Origin: GCA-2717185 sp964474755
GTDB taxonomy: Bacteria > Pseudomonadota > Alphaproteobacteria > UBA8366 > GCA-2717185
Direction: 5' to 3'
Length of the DNA: 64,000 nucleotides
Assembly (NCBI GenBank): GCA_964474755.1
Contig: CAYYUG010000008.1
Location: 1-64,000, forward strand
This document shows, piece after piece, positions 9,464 through 18,407 of the stretch. Each line of letters starts with the position of its first letter. Within the stretch, counting starts at the first letter, position 1. Below the pieces are notes generated by a model that saw only the letters and a list, made by a program, of their open reading frames with translations, was not told the DNA's origin and did not search any database. Both the position numbers and the translations under genes were made by a program.

Positions 9464-9976
9464 TCAGACCTCATCCTCGTTTGTTCCCATGACGGTACGG
9501 AAGGTCTTGGCCGCCTCCGCTAGAACCTGCAGAGTGAACAGCGCGTATCCAAAAGCAACAACAGTACGCAGCGGCCAGACCAACGGATTCCATGCGGACT
9601 CGCCGGATACTTCGCCGATCAAAAAGGCCTCGTAGGCAACAGAGCCGAGCCGCCAGCTGACCCAAGCCGAAACCGGAAGGAGAAAGAAGAAATAGATAAC
9701 ACCGTCGATCGCCGCTTGAACCCGTACAGGGAAATGAGTGTACAAAAAATCGATGCGGACGTGACGGCGCATCTTAGTGACATATGCTATGCCCAGCACG
9801 AAATGCGCCCCGGTGATCATATAGGCAAACTCGTAGGCCCAGAAGGTCGGAAGGTCGAGTAGAAAACGGGCGAAAACCTCGTAACCCATTATCAGAAAAA
9901 GTGGGATAACAAGGGATGCTGCGATCCCCCCGACCACATCGGTGAAACCGTCAACGAAACGGATCAAACGTCGCAC
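9464..9976 (-). CDS. TRAP transporter small permease subunit (DctQ-like)
   Basis: A 170-residue protein with four predicted membrane helices and the DctQ pattern: FVDGFTDVVGGIAA at the start, a YEVFARFLLDLPTFWAYEF segment and a RRHVRIDFLY turn between helices 2 and 3. It joins DctM to form the membrane part of a TRAP importer. Start is GTG at 9976, eight bases after the LLM stop, and its own stop is three bases before dctM, so translation is probably coupled. Confidence 0.9.
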   Translation of the reverse strand: MRRLIRFVDGFTDVVGGIAASLVIPLFLIMGYEVFARFLLDLPTFWAYEFAYMITGAHFVLGIAYVTKMRRHVRIDFLYTHFPVRVQAAIDGVIYFFFLLPVSAWVSWRLGSVAYEAFLIGEVSGESAWNPLVWPLRTVVAFGYALFTLQVLAEAAKTFRTVMGTNEDEV

Positions 9977-9984
9977 GACGCCTA

Positions 9985-11016
9985 TCAGGAGAGCTCACGC
10001 TCGACTAGAGGCATCACCTTGTCAGCCAGCATTTCCACCGTGCGCAACACGATGCGTTGATCCATGCCGAGCCATTGGACACGCGCTATAAAGCGCGTGA
10101 AATCCGTCGCATGCGCTAGGCGGACGATCTCCTCTGCGCATTCCTCCGGCGAGCCAATGATGACACGACCAGCCAACAATTCTTCGAACTCCAACTGTGC
10201 CTTGTCAGACCCCACGACCTGGGTGAACAATCCCCATTGCCCAAGGACCTGATAGCTTGCCTCCAAGAACGGTCCGGCTTCTTTTAAAGCAGTCGTCTTA
10301 TCTGGAGCCACGACGATGTTGCGCAGCAGGGGAAACTCCACCGGCATCTGCTTGCCGTGTTCTGCAAGGGTATCGCGGAAGACCGCAGCCTGCGTCACAA
10401 TCACGTCTTCCACCAAATGCGAGGACGCGACCCAGCTGTCGCCGAGCGAAGTATCTGCAAGGCGAGCCACGCGCGCCACTGCTGCACTGACGCTGCCGCC
10501 AAACCACATAGGCGGCCGTGGTTTCTGGACGGACTTCTGGGCGAGCGATAGCCCTTCGGCCTGGAAAAAATTACCCTCAAAATCGACCGTTTGCTCCGAC
10601 CATAGACGCTGCATGAGGGTGACCCCTTCAATGAAACGGCCCAAGCGGCGGTTATGCGTGACCCCCATGGCCTTGAACTCATCCTCCGTCCAGCCAGGGG
10701 CGACGCCAAGGATAAGCTTACCGCCCGAAACAATATCTAGCAGTGAAGCCTGCTCAATGACATGCAGCGGGTGGTAGAGCGGCAACACGAGCATGCAAGT
10801 TGCCAGTGACATGCCATCTGCTTCCGCCGCCAGTCGCATCAAGGTCTCAAGCGGCGGAAACCAGGCCGTCGAGCCGAAGGAGAGATGATTGCCAATCGCG
10901 ATGCCGTCATACCCAGCCTGCCGCGCGATCCGCACCTGCTCAATATGGTCATTGAAACGGGCTGTCAAATCGTCGTCGGCCGGGTGTTCGTTGTTGATGA
11001 ATAGAGTTAGATCCAT
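9985..11016 (-). CDS. luciferase-like monooxygenase
   Basis: A 343-residue LLM. The chosen ATG at 11014-11016 (start MDLTLFINNEHP) follows a strong AAGGAGGAGAGG; an ATG 36 bases further up lies before that site and is rejected. Typical segments are QAGYDGIAIGNHL, IEQASLLDIVSGGKLILGVAPGWTEDEF and MWFGGSVSAAVAR. It is the first gene after a terminator (11034-11063) and leads dctQ, dctM and a second LLM. Relation to the LLM at 38617 is visible (similar EASLLD/GGS layout). Substrate unknown. Confidence 0.87.
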   Translation of the reverse strand: MDLTLFINNEHPADDDLTARFNDHIEQVRIARQAGYDGIAIGNHLSFGSTAWFPPLETLMRLAAEADGMSLATCMLVLPLYHPLHVIEQASLLDIVSGGKLILGVAPGWTEDEFKAMGVTHNRRLGRFIEGVTLMQRLWSEQTVDFEGNFFQAEGLSLAQKSVQKPRPPMWFGGSVSAAVARVARLADTSLGDSWVASSHLVEDVIVTQAAVFRDTLAEHGKQMPVEFPLLRNIVVAPDKTTALKEAGPFLEASYQVLGQWGLFTQVVGSDKAQLEFEELLAGRVIIGSPEECAEEIVRLAHATDFTRFIARVQWLGMDQRIVLRTVEMLADKVMPLVERELS

Positions 11017-11033
11017 CACCTCTCCTCCTTCGC

Positions 11034-11063
11034 AAAAAAAAGGGAGCGGCATGAACCACTCCC
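11034..11063 (-). terminator. Rho-independent terminator after the thiolase gene
   Basis: Read on the minus strand, GGGAGTGG (11063-11056), a six-base loop and CCGCTCCC (11049-11042) form an eight-pair stem with one G-U pair, followed directly by eight T (11041-11034). It lies 28 bases past the thiolase stop and 17 bases before the LLM start codon, so it splits DUF35-thiolase from LLM-dctQM-LLM. Because the LLM start is so close, some read-through or a promoter overlapping the hairpin is likely. Confidence 0.85.
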
Positions 11064-11091
11064 CTTCCCAAAGCGTCGCCCCCTTAGGGGA

Positions 11092-12237
11092 TCACTTCTC
11101 GTTCGACAGCACGATGGTGCCTGCTGCAGAGAGCATTCCACCCATGCCGTTTACCAGCGATAGGCTGGCACCAGGCACCTGGCGATCGCCGCATTCGCCA
11201 CGCTGCTGACGAACCGCCTCAATGATTGGGAAGATGCCGTACATTCCCGAATGGGTATAGGACAAACCCCCACCATTAGTATTAATTGGCAGTGAACCGC
11301 CCGGCGTGGACTTTCCATCATCGAAGAAGGAGCAACCCTCACCCGGCTCGCAGAACCCCAGCGACTCGAGCATGATCGGCGGTCCCGAGCTAAAGGCGTC
11401 GTAAAGCATGATATGGTCAAAATCGCTATGGCTGACGCCGGCCATCTCGAAAGCCTTCTTGCCGGAATTGCGGGTCGCCACGCTGAGCGGCAGCTCTTCC
11501 ATCTCGGTGACCAGAACATGGTCCGTCCCTTCACCGGCGCCGCGCACGTAGACAGGCTTCTTAGCGCAATCCTGCGCCCGGTCAGCCCGCGTCAGCACCA
11601 CCGCACCGCCGGCATCCGTCACCAGACAAATATTCAACAAATTGAATGGGTAGAACATTGGCCGGGAATCCAAAACATCCTGCACGGTGATAGGATCCCG
11701 GAACATCGCCTTCGGGTTCAAGCCGGCCCAGGCGCGCGTCGAGACGGCAACCTTCGCCCAATCCTCGAGCGTTGTGCCGTATTCATGCATGTGCCGATTG
11801 GTGATCATACCAAAATAGGTTGGTGCTCCGCCGAAACCGTAGGGCATTTCGTACTGGCCGCTAAGGCTGGTGTCGCGACCGCGGGTCACACCAGTACCAG
11901 AGCGCCCGCTCTCGCCGTGCGAAATCAAAGCCACATCACAGAGCCCGTGATGCAGTGCGAGCATTGCATGACCGACCATGATGATGAACGAACAGCCTCC
12001 GACAGAGGTGCCGTCTACATAACGCGGGTTAACACCCAGTGCTTCGCCCAAGGTAGCCGGCGAATGCTGCCCGGCGGTAAAGATGCCGTCGACATCAGAC
12101 ATTTTCAGTCCAGCATCGGCAACGGCATTGTGGCTCGCCTGAAGATGAAGGCTGAGCTGGCTAACATCTGGTAATTTACCGACTTCGTCGGACTCTTCGA
12201 CGCCCACGATACATACGGAATTAGATAGCTCTTTCAT
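11092..12237 (-). CDS. thiolase-superfamily protein (SCPx/lipid-transfer type)
   Basis: A 381-residue thiolase-fold protein of the SCP2/lipid-transfer class. Visible are DVDGIFTAG, the VGGCSFIIMVGHA segment, MLYDAFSSGPPIMLESLG, and the C-terminal NGGGLSYTHSGMYG and NGMGGMLSAAGTIVL glycine loops. ATG at 12237 follows GGAAGAG. Directly upstream is a DUF35 protein. In steroid side-chain breakdown an equivalent pair (Ltp2 with a DUF35 partner) acts as a retro-aldolase on acyl-CoA, so this pair may cleave C-C bonds rather than make acetoacetyl-CoA; this is inference from family knowledge. Confidence 0.85.
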   Translation of the reverse strand: MKELSNSVCIVGVEESDEVGKLPDVSQLSLHLQASHNAVADAGLKMSDVDGIFTAGQHSPATLGEALGVNPRYVDGTSVGGCSFIIMVGHAMLALHHGLCDVALISHGESGRSGTGVTRGRDTSLSGQYEMPYGFGGAPTYFGMITNRHMHEYGTTLEDWAKVAVSTRAWAGLNPKAMFRDPITVQDVLDSRPMFYPFNLLNICLVTDAGGAVVLTRADRAQDCAKKPVYVRGAGEGTDHVLVTEMEELPLSVATRNSGKKAFEMAGVSHSDFDHIMLYDAFSSGPPIMLESLGFCEPGEGCSFFDDGKSTPGGSLPINTNGGGLSYTHSGMYGIFPIIEAVRQQRGECGDRQVPGASLSLVNGMGGMLSAAGTIVLSNEK

Positions 12238-12288
12238 GTCACTCTTCCATTAATCGAATTCGTTTCGTGTTCTCTTTGACATCCAGCG

Positions 12289-12729
12289 TCAGTTGGCCGG
12301 TTGAAAGAGCGCGATGGTTACGTCGTCGTTCTGTTTCTCATAGACGATTTCAACCGGCATATCGCATTTCACAACGGCGGGGTCGGCATCGATATTGATG
12401 AGGTTCGACATCATACGCGGCCCTTCCTCAAGCTCGACCATTGCGAGAATGTAGGGCGCTTCGATCTTGAAGGCGGGGTTCAGGGAGCGATGGGCGATTT
12501 CAAAGGAGTAGAGCTTGCCTTTGCCACTAGCCTGCGTCCAGCCAACATTGCGAGAATGGCAGGACGGGCACGCGATCCGCGGATAAAAAAAGATGTGGCC
12601 GCAATCATCGCACTTTGGGATCATCAGCTTTCCCTCCTTCAGCCCATCCCAATAGGGCTTGGCCTCCGGCGTCCTGGGGGTTGGTAGCGGTCGTTTCAGT
12701 TCCACGGTTTTCTTCCTCTTAAAGCTCAT
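12289..12729 (-). CDS. DUF35 zinc-ribbon/OB-fold protein
   Basis: A 146-residue protein with an N-terminal rubredoxin-like zinc ribbon (Cys40, Cys43, Cys54, Cys57: KCDDCG and ACPSCHS) and a C-terminal OB fold that binds acyl-CoA (segments GKGKLYSFEIAHR and YILAMVELEEGPRMMSN). DUF35 proteins act as obligate partners of thiolase-like enzymes. It starts the minus-strand unit and is 51 bases upstream of the thiolase gene. Confidence 0.92.
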   Translation of the reverse strand: MSFKRKKTVELKRPLPTPRTPEAKPYWDGLKEGKLMIPKCDDCGHIFFYPRIACPSCHSRNVGWTQASGKGKLYSFEIAHRSLNPAFKIEAPYILAMVELEEGPRMMSNLINIDADPAVVKCDMPVEIVYEKQNDDVTIALFQPAN

Positions 12730-12875
12730 TGAATTTCGGCAAAGGCCCGGCCGCGGAAACGACCAACGCGCCTCTCCCAGTGGGACAAATTGATATGATA
12801 AACGCTAAACGACGAGACAGGTAAGAGGCAAGGATCGGCGACACATTTGTCGCAGAACCCCACAAGCGCGCATTG

Positions 12876-13463
12876 TCACGGCATCAGGAGCACTGGACCA
12901 GCGGCCCTCGGCAGTTGAACCTGGTATTTTATATCAATTTTCTCGATCACGGCGGTTCCAATGTAACCAGATGCGAGGTCAACCAGTTGTTCGCCCACGA
13001 AGCCTTCGGCGCCAAATAGTTTCGCGGCATCGGCTTCCGTAAACACTGCGATCTGCAGGCATCACTTCGGCTGCAGTAAAAAAAATAGCCCTGTCGTCCG
13101 CCCAAATCGACACTGCAGGAGCGCACGCCGTTTCAACGGCATCGCCTGTCGCAATCTGATCAGAGGCCGACAAAAGACCGTTCTAATACCGCACCCCGTG
13201 AAAGGCCGGTCACGGATTGTTCGCCCGGTCGAGCACACCGTTGCGCACAAAATAGCCTCAGTCGTTATCGATGAAAGTGCAGGCGTTGACGGCCACACCC
13301 GCAGATGGACTGAGGCACAAACGCACAATTAAGCGGCCAGAACCGACGCTTCATGGATACCCTACGGCACCTGATCAGCGGTCAGCCGAAAAACGAACCG
13401 ATTGATCATGCCGATACTAAAAAGCCATTCACCCAGACCAATTACTATTGCTGCGACCTCCAT
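12876..13463 (-). pseudogene. decayed gene of unknown family
   Basis: Translating leftwards gives coding-quality protein broken by stops and shifts. From an ATG at 13463 about 33 residues run to a TAG. After a frame change comes a stretch with AGVAVNACTFIDND, a TGA, GYFVRNGVLDRANNP, a TGA, PAFHGVRY, a TAG, and then SASDQIATGDAVETACAPAVSIWADDRA. After another shift near 13045 follow EADAAKLFGAEGFVGEQL and a clean end IKYQVQLPRAAGPVLLMP at 12876. The stops fit CGA or CAG turned to TGA or TAG. The text NNP.PAFHGVRY faintly recalls the end of the barrel in clan-A glycosidases, but I cannot assign a family. The remaining bases up to 13549 hold nothing clear. Confidence 0.55.
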
Positions 13464-13576
13464 TGCTTTACCTGGCCGCATAGAGGCCTGCGCTTTACTG
13501 GTCCGTGAGGTGCGCTGAGAAATAGCAGAAATCATAACCTATCGCTAAAGTGCATCTAACAGAGAGGGAAAAGACG

Positions 13577-15121
13577 ATGCCCGCGACAAAAGACGCCCCG
13601 AATATTCTGGTGATACAGCTCGACCAGATGACGCCCGGCGCACTGCCTCCCTACGGGCACCCGCTGGTAAAGGCTCCGCATATCGCTGGCCTGGCGGCCG
13701 ATGGGGTGGTTTTCGAAAACGCTTACTGTAATTTTCCGCTCTGCGTGCCGTCGCGTATGTCGATGCTGGCGGGCCGATACACAAGTGCGATCAGACAATG
13801 GGACAACGCGGTCGAACTTCCAGCTGCCGTCCCCACATTAGCACACTACCTTCGTTCAGCAGACTATCACACCGTACTGTGCGGCAAGATGCATTTCATC
13901 GGGCCCGATCAGATGCACGGCTTTAACGAACGCATTACCACAGACATATACCCAGCTAATTTCGCTTGGACGCCAGATTGGGTCATCGGCGAGCGCTATC
14001 GGCCAACCGGTATCAACCCACGGGCCGTCATTGAGGCAGGGGTCTGCGCGCGGTCGCTACAAATCGATTTTGACGACGAAGTCGAACATGCAGGTATCCA
14101 GAAAATCTACGACCTGGCCCGCTTCAACAAGGGTTCGCCCTTTCTTCTCTGGGTATCCTTCACACATCCCCATTCGCCCTTCGTCACAACTCAAAAATAC
14201 TGGGATTTATACGACCACGACGAAATCGATATGCCAAAGGTCGACCCGATCTCAATCGAAGACCAGGATGCGATGAGCCGCATGCTGCATTACGGGCATG
14301 CGCAGGATTTACTTACTATCACCGACGACCATGTCCGCAACGCACGGCACGCCTATTACGGAATGACTTCCTACATGGACGACAAGGTCGGCCGCATCCT
14401 GGCCGCACTAGGCGAAATGGATTTAGCGGAAAATACCGTCGTCGTGCTAACCGCCGATCATGGCGAAATGCTCGGCGAGCGAGGCGGCTGGTTTAAACAG
14501 TATTTCTACGAGCCGTCAATCGGCGTCCCACTGATTGTCCGCGCTCCAGGCCGCTTCAAGCCGGGCCGTGTCTCTGAACTAGTTTCATTGGTCGATCTGC
14601 TTCCGACCTTCATGAATATCGCCTCCAACGGCGACGCCCCGGAGCCGGCTTCGCCGCTCGACGGTCATTCCTTGACCAGGCTTCTTGGTGACGGCGACCC
14701 CGACTGGGACAACAAGGTCATCTCCGAATATACCGGTGAGGGCGTCTCTGCGCCCTGTCGCATGGTTCGGCGCGACCATTACAAATACATCTACACGCAT
14801 GGGCAACCGCCACTGCTTTATGATCTACGTTTTGATCCTCTGGAGCTCGAAAACCTATCGGGCCATCCAGACGTATCCGATGTCGAGGCGTCGCTAGCGA
14901 TGGAACTTATGGACAATTACGACCCAGAGGTGGTTAACAAAGCCTGCATTCAAAGCCAAAAAGAGCGTCGTTTCATCACCGAAGCGACAGATGGCAGACC
15001 ATCCTGGGCCTATGTCGCCCGCATTGGCGATGACCTGCGTTATGTCCGCAACGCAAGCGCGACTGCCGCAAAGGGTGCGGCCCGCTATCCTTTCATCGAG
15101 CCCACACCCTTCGAGCGCTAA
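13577..15121 (+). CDS. type I sulfatase / phosphonate monoester hydrolase-like enzyme
   Basis: A 514-residue member of the alkaline phosphatase superfamily carrying the formylglycine motif C-V-P-S-R (Cys56), which must be oxidised by a maturase to become active. Metal-ligand stretches are visible: VIQLDQMTPG near the start, SFTHPHSPF near residue 195, and LTADHGEMLGERGGW near residue 295. The preferred ATG is 13577 after AGAGAGGG; an ATG-less extension to 13550 is rejected. Family members hydrolyse sulfate esters (such as choline sulfate) or phosphonate monoesters. A PhnW-like transaminase follows nine bases later, so a phosphonate ester is a possible substrate (inference). Confidence 0.88.
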   Translation: MPATKDAPNILVIQLDQMTPGALPPYGHPLVKAPHIAGLAADGVVFENAYCNFPLCVPSRMSMLAGRYTSAIRQWDNAVELPAAVPTLAHYLRSADYHTVLCGKMHFIGPDQMHGFNERITTDIYPANFAWTPDWVIGERYRPTGINPRAVIEAGVCARSLQIDFDDEVEHAGIQKIYDLARFNKGSPFLLWVSFTHPHSPFVTTQKYWDLYDHDEIDMPKVDPISIEDQDAMSRMLHYGHAQDLLTITDDHVRNARHAYYGMTSYMDDKVGRILAALGEMDLAENTVVVLTADHGEMLGERGGWFKQYFYEPSIGVPLIVRAPGRFKPGRVSELVSLVDLLPTFMNIASNGDAPEPASPLDGHSLTRLLGDGDPDWDNKVISEYTGEGVSAPCRMVRRDHYKYIYTHGQPPLLYDLRFDPLELENLSGHPDVSDVEASLAMELMDNYDPEVVNKACIQSQKERRFITEATDGRPSWAYVARIGDDLRYVRNASATAAKGAARYPFIEPTPFER

Positions 15122-15130
15122 GCTAAAACA

Positions 15131-16252
15131 ATGTCCGACACGAAAAGACCCCTTCGCCTTTATCTACCAGGCCCGGTAACCACCGACCCGCGGACACGGG
15201 CGGCAATGGCCCGCGATTGGGGTGTATGGGATTTGGAGTTCCGGGCACTGACCTCAGAAGTCAGGGCATATCTGTTGACCCTCGCTGGCGGCGTGGACAC
15301 TCACGGCTGCGTGCTGCTTCAAGGGAGTGGCTCTTTCGGCGTCGAGGCGATGGTACAAACTTTTCTGCCGCGCGACGGCCGTCTGCTGATCCCTGTCAAC
15401 GGCAAGTACGGCGAACGTGTGGTGTCAATCTGCAATAAATCCGATCGACGCCACACCGTTTTATCCGTCCCTCAGGACACCTCAGTCGATCCGGCAGCCA
15501 TCGAGCGTCAACTCGCCGACGACGCCTCAATCAGTCACGTCTTGCTAGTGCATTGCGAAACGAGTAGCGGCTCGCTAAATCCGCTCGAGGAGATCGCCCG
15601 CATCACCGCCGCTCAGGGTCGCAAACTCTTAATCGACGCGGTCAGTACCTTCGGCGCATTTGACCTGAATGCCAAGCGACTTGACTACGAGGCAGTCGCG
15701 ACGTCGCCAAATAAATGCCTCGAAGGGGTGCCTGGCTGCGCCATCGTTTTCGCCCCTAAGGAAGCCTTGCAGGCCTCGCTTGGCAATGCCCAATCGCATA
15801 GCCTTGATCTTGCAGATCAGTGGCAGCAGTTCGAGGAAACCGGACAGTGGCGCTTTACCCCGCCAACATTCGTCATCGCCGCCCTGGCCGAAGCCCTGCG
15901 CCTACACAAAGCCGAAGGTGGTAACATTGCCCGGCTCGCGCGCTACCGCGCCAATCACAAAGCACTGGCAGAAGCAATGGAGGGCCAAGGCTTCGTGCCC
16001 CTCATGGCCCGCACCAAACAGGCACCCGTGGTAATCAGCTACCGCAATCCAGCCGACCCTAATTTCGAATTCATAAATTTTTACACCAGTCTGCGCGACC
16101 GTGGCTTCATGATCTATCCTGGCCACTTGACAGATATACCGACCTTCCGTGTCGCCTGCATCGGTGCGTTGCAGCCGCAAGACATGCGCGACGTGTCCAC
16201 CGCCATCGGCGAGGTTTGCCATGAGATGGGCGTCACGGATTTTGCGCCATAA
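15131..16252 (+). CDS. phnW: class V aminotransferase, 2-aminoethylphosphonate transaminase-like (PhnW)
   Basis: A 373-residue PLP enzyme. Features of PhnW are LYLPGPVTTDP at the start, GSGSFGVEAM near residue 66 (phosphate cup), VHCETSSGSLNPLEEI, LIDAVSTFGAF with Asp169, and the PLP lysine Lys195 in SPNKCLEGVPG. PhnW moves the amino group of 2-aminoethylphosphonate to pyruvate, giving phosphonoacetaldehyde. Serine/alanine-glyoxylate transaminases are relatives, so the symbol is tentative. No phosphonatase (PhnX) or PhnY is in the window. A worn second copy of this C-terminus lies at 20066-20257. Confidence 0.72.
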   Translation: MSDTKRPLRLYLPGPVTTDPRTRAAMARDWGVWDLEFRALTSEVRAYLLTLAGGVDTHGCVLLQGSGSFGVEAMVQTFLPRDGRLLIPVNGKYGERVVSICNKSDRRHTVLSVPQDTSVDPAAIERQLADDASISHVLLVHCETSSGSLNPLEEIARITAAQGRKLLIDAVSTFGAFDLNAKRLDYEAVATSPNKCLEGVPGCAIVFAPKEALQASLGNAQSHSLDLADQWQQFEETGQWRFTPPTFVIAALAEALRLHKAEGGNIARLARYRANHKALAEAMEGQGFVPLMARTKQAPVVISYRNPADPNFEFINFYTSLRDRGFMIYPGHLTDIPTFRVACIGALQPQDMRDVSTAIGEVCHEMGVTDFAP

Positions 16253-16313
16253 TATTCCAATCTTGACCTGATCTAAGGGCGATGGTTCGGCTCGTAACAA
16301 TGAAACGACAAAA

Positions 16314-18407
16314 ATGAATGTTGAACAGCGACTGAAGGTAGCCGTCGATATCGGTGGCACGTTCACCGATGTCATGGCTGTGCTCGGAGACACGGTCGCG
16401 GCGGCAAAAGTCCTGTCGACACCAGAGGACCTCAGCGTCGGTGTCATGTCTGGCATCGACGCGGCGGTATCCCAGCTTGGCACCCAGGTCGCGGACATTT
16501 CCTTTTTAGTACATGCCACGACGGCGGCGACCAATGCGTTACTGGAGCGGCGGGGTGCACGAGTAGGATTAATCGTCACCGATGGCTTCGGTGACATTCT
16601 GGAAATTGGGCGCCAGCGGCGCTTCGATCCCTATGATCTGCAACGCCCAAAGCTTACACCGCTCGTGCCACGCAAGCAGGTATCGGAGGTGTCCGAACGA
16701 CTGGATGCTGACGGAAATGTTCTTATCGCGCTTGATGAGACCGCGATCCTCTCGGCCTTTGATCATCTGTGCAAACAGGGTGTCGAGGCCTTAGCAGTAT
16801 CATTTCTTCACGCTTACCAAGACCCACTTCACGAAAAGCGTGTGCTGGAAATGGCCACGCCAGATCTGATCGGTCCCAACACATCGATCTTCGCATCTCA
16901 CCAGATCGCACCAGAGGCCCGAGAGTTCGAGCGGACCAGCACCACAGTTATCGCCGCCTACCTGGCACCCGTGGTTAGCCGCTATCTCCAAGCGCTCGCG
17001 GTGCGTTTGTCGGATCGAGGGGCCCCGCAACGCTATTGGGTCATGAAGTCAAGCGGCGGTCTATTCGATTCCGATTCCGCCAGCGCCCACCCGGAAGAAC
17101 TAGTGGAATCCGGACCCGCCGCGGGCGTCATCGGCGCCGCATCGGTGGCTCGGGAACTCGCAATCCCCGACATCATTTCCTTCGATATGGGCGGGACCAC
17201 AGCCAAGGCCTCTCTGATTAGCGGTGGCGTGCCGGCGATGAACTTTGAGTACGAAGTGGGCGGTGCAGCGCATGCCGGTGGATTTCTGCAAAAGGGGACT
17301 GGATATCCTTTACGGGTTCCCGTGATTGATTTAGCCGAAGTGGGAACGGGCGGCGGCAGCATCGCGTGGATAGACGAAGGCGGCGCTCTGAGGGTCGGGC
17401 CGCGAAGCGCTGGCGCATCGCCTGGTCCGGTGTGTTATGGCCGCGGCGGCACGGAGCCCACGGTTACGGATGCTGACCTTGTTCTGGGCTATCTCGATGA
17501 AGTGGGGTCCGGGCAGTATCTCGGGCAGATGTCTCTAGACGCGGCCCGCGATGCAATTAGGAAGCGCGTGGCCGAGCCCCTGGGCATCTCGATAGAAGCA
17601 GCCGCGCACGGAATTTTTGACCTTGCCAACGCACAGATGTCGGATGCTGTCCGGCTCGTTTCGGTCGCCCGGGGAGTGGATCCTAGAGAGCTGACGCTGG
17701 TCGCGTTCGGGGGCGCAGGCCCGGTTCATGCTTGGGCCATCGCACAACAGTTGCTTATCGGCACCGTCCTGATCCCGCCCTACCCCGGCGTTTATTCCGC
17801 GTTTGGTCTGCTGGGCGCCGATTTTCGTGTCGACAAGAGCCGCGGCGTGAGAATTGCGCTCTCAGCTACGACGTCCAGCACCGATTTGTCGCGTGAATTT
17901 GATACTCTGGAGGCGCAAGCCACGCAGGAAATAAACGCTCAAGGGCATGACACCAACATGATCGAAACCCAGTACACCGCCGACATGCGGTACCAGGGAC
18001 AATCCTACGAGGTAAACGTCGTTCTGCCTTTCCAAACTCCGGTCGATCCGGCGCAAGCGCAGGTTGCATTTCACGACGAACATACTCGCCTGTACGGACA
18101 CGCCAATGACGGCGAGCCGGTAGAGGTCATCACTGTACGCGTCAGTGTGTGTATTACGGGTGTCCCACCAAATTTGTTGGGGGACACACCGGGGGCCGCT
18201 TCGTCGTCGCGTCAATCTCGAGACCTAATTTTTGACGGTGTCATGCTATCGACGCCCGTATATTCACGGAGTGACATGAGCGCAACCATCAACGGCCCAG
18301 CTGCCATTGAGCAGTCCGATACCACCGTCATCATACCACCCAACGGAAGAGTTACACTGCTTGGTAACGGTTGTCTGCGGTTGGAACTGAAAGGACCGTC
18401 AAGATGA
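16314..18407 (+). CDS. hydantoinase A/oxoprolinase-type subunit, second copy
   Basis: A 697-residue HyuA. VAVDIGGTFTDVMAV opens the first ASKHA fold, HATTAATNALLERRGA follows, FDMGGTTAKASLI starts the second fold near residue 290, and GTGGGSIAWIDEGG and SPGPVCYGRGG are family landmarks. ATP-dependent partner of HyuB, with which it overlaps by four bases (ATGA at 18404-18407). It differs clearly from the first HyuA (4877) in sequence and in gene order, so the two pairs are distinct lineages, not a recent duplication. It follows the sulfatase-PhnW pair by 61 bases. Confidence 0.93.
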   Translation: MNVEQRLKVAVDIGGTFTDVMAVLGDTVAAAKVLSTPEDLSVGVMSGIDAAVSQLGTQVADISFLVHATTAATNALLERRGARVGLIVTDGFGDILEIGRQRRFDPYDLQRPKLTPLVPRKQVSEVSERLDADGNVLIALDETAILSAFDHLCKQGVEALAVSFLHAYQDPLHEKRVLEMATPDLIGPNTSIFASHQIAPEAREFERTSTTVIAAYLAPVVSRYLQALAVRLSDRGAPQRYWVMKSSGGLFDSDSASAHPEELVESGPAAGVIGAASVARELAIPDIISFDMGGTTAKASLISGGVPAMNFEYEVGGAAHAGGFLQKGTGYPLRVPVIDLAEVGTGGGSIAWIDEGGALRVGPRSAGASPGPVCYGRGGTEPTVTDADLVLGYLDEVGSGQYLGQMSLDAARDAIRKRVAEPLGISIEAAAHGIFDLANAQMSDAVRLVSVARGVDPRELTLVAFGGAGPVHAWAIAQQLLIGTVLIPPYPGVYSAFGLLGADFRVDKSRGVRIALSATTSSTDLSREFDTLEAQATQEINAQGHDTNMIETQYTADMRYQGQSYEVNVVLPFQTPVDPAQAQVAFHDEHTRLYGHANDGEPVEVITVRVSVCITGVPPNLLGDTPGAASSSRQSRDLIFDGVMLSTPVYSRSDMSATINGPAAIEQSDTTVIIPPNGRVTLLGNGCLRLELKGPSR

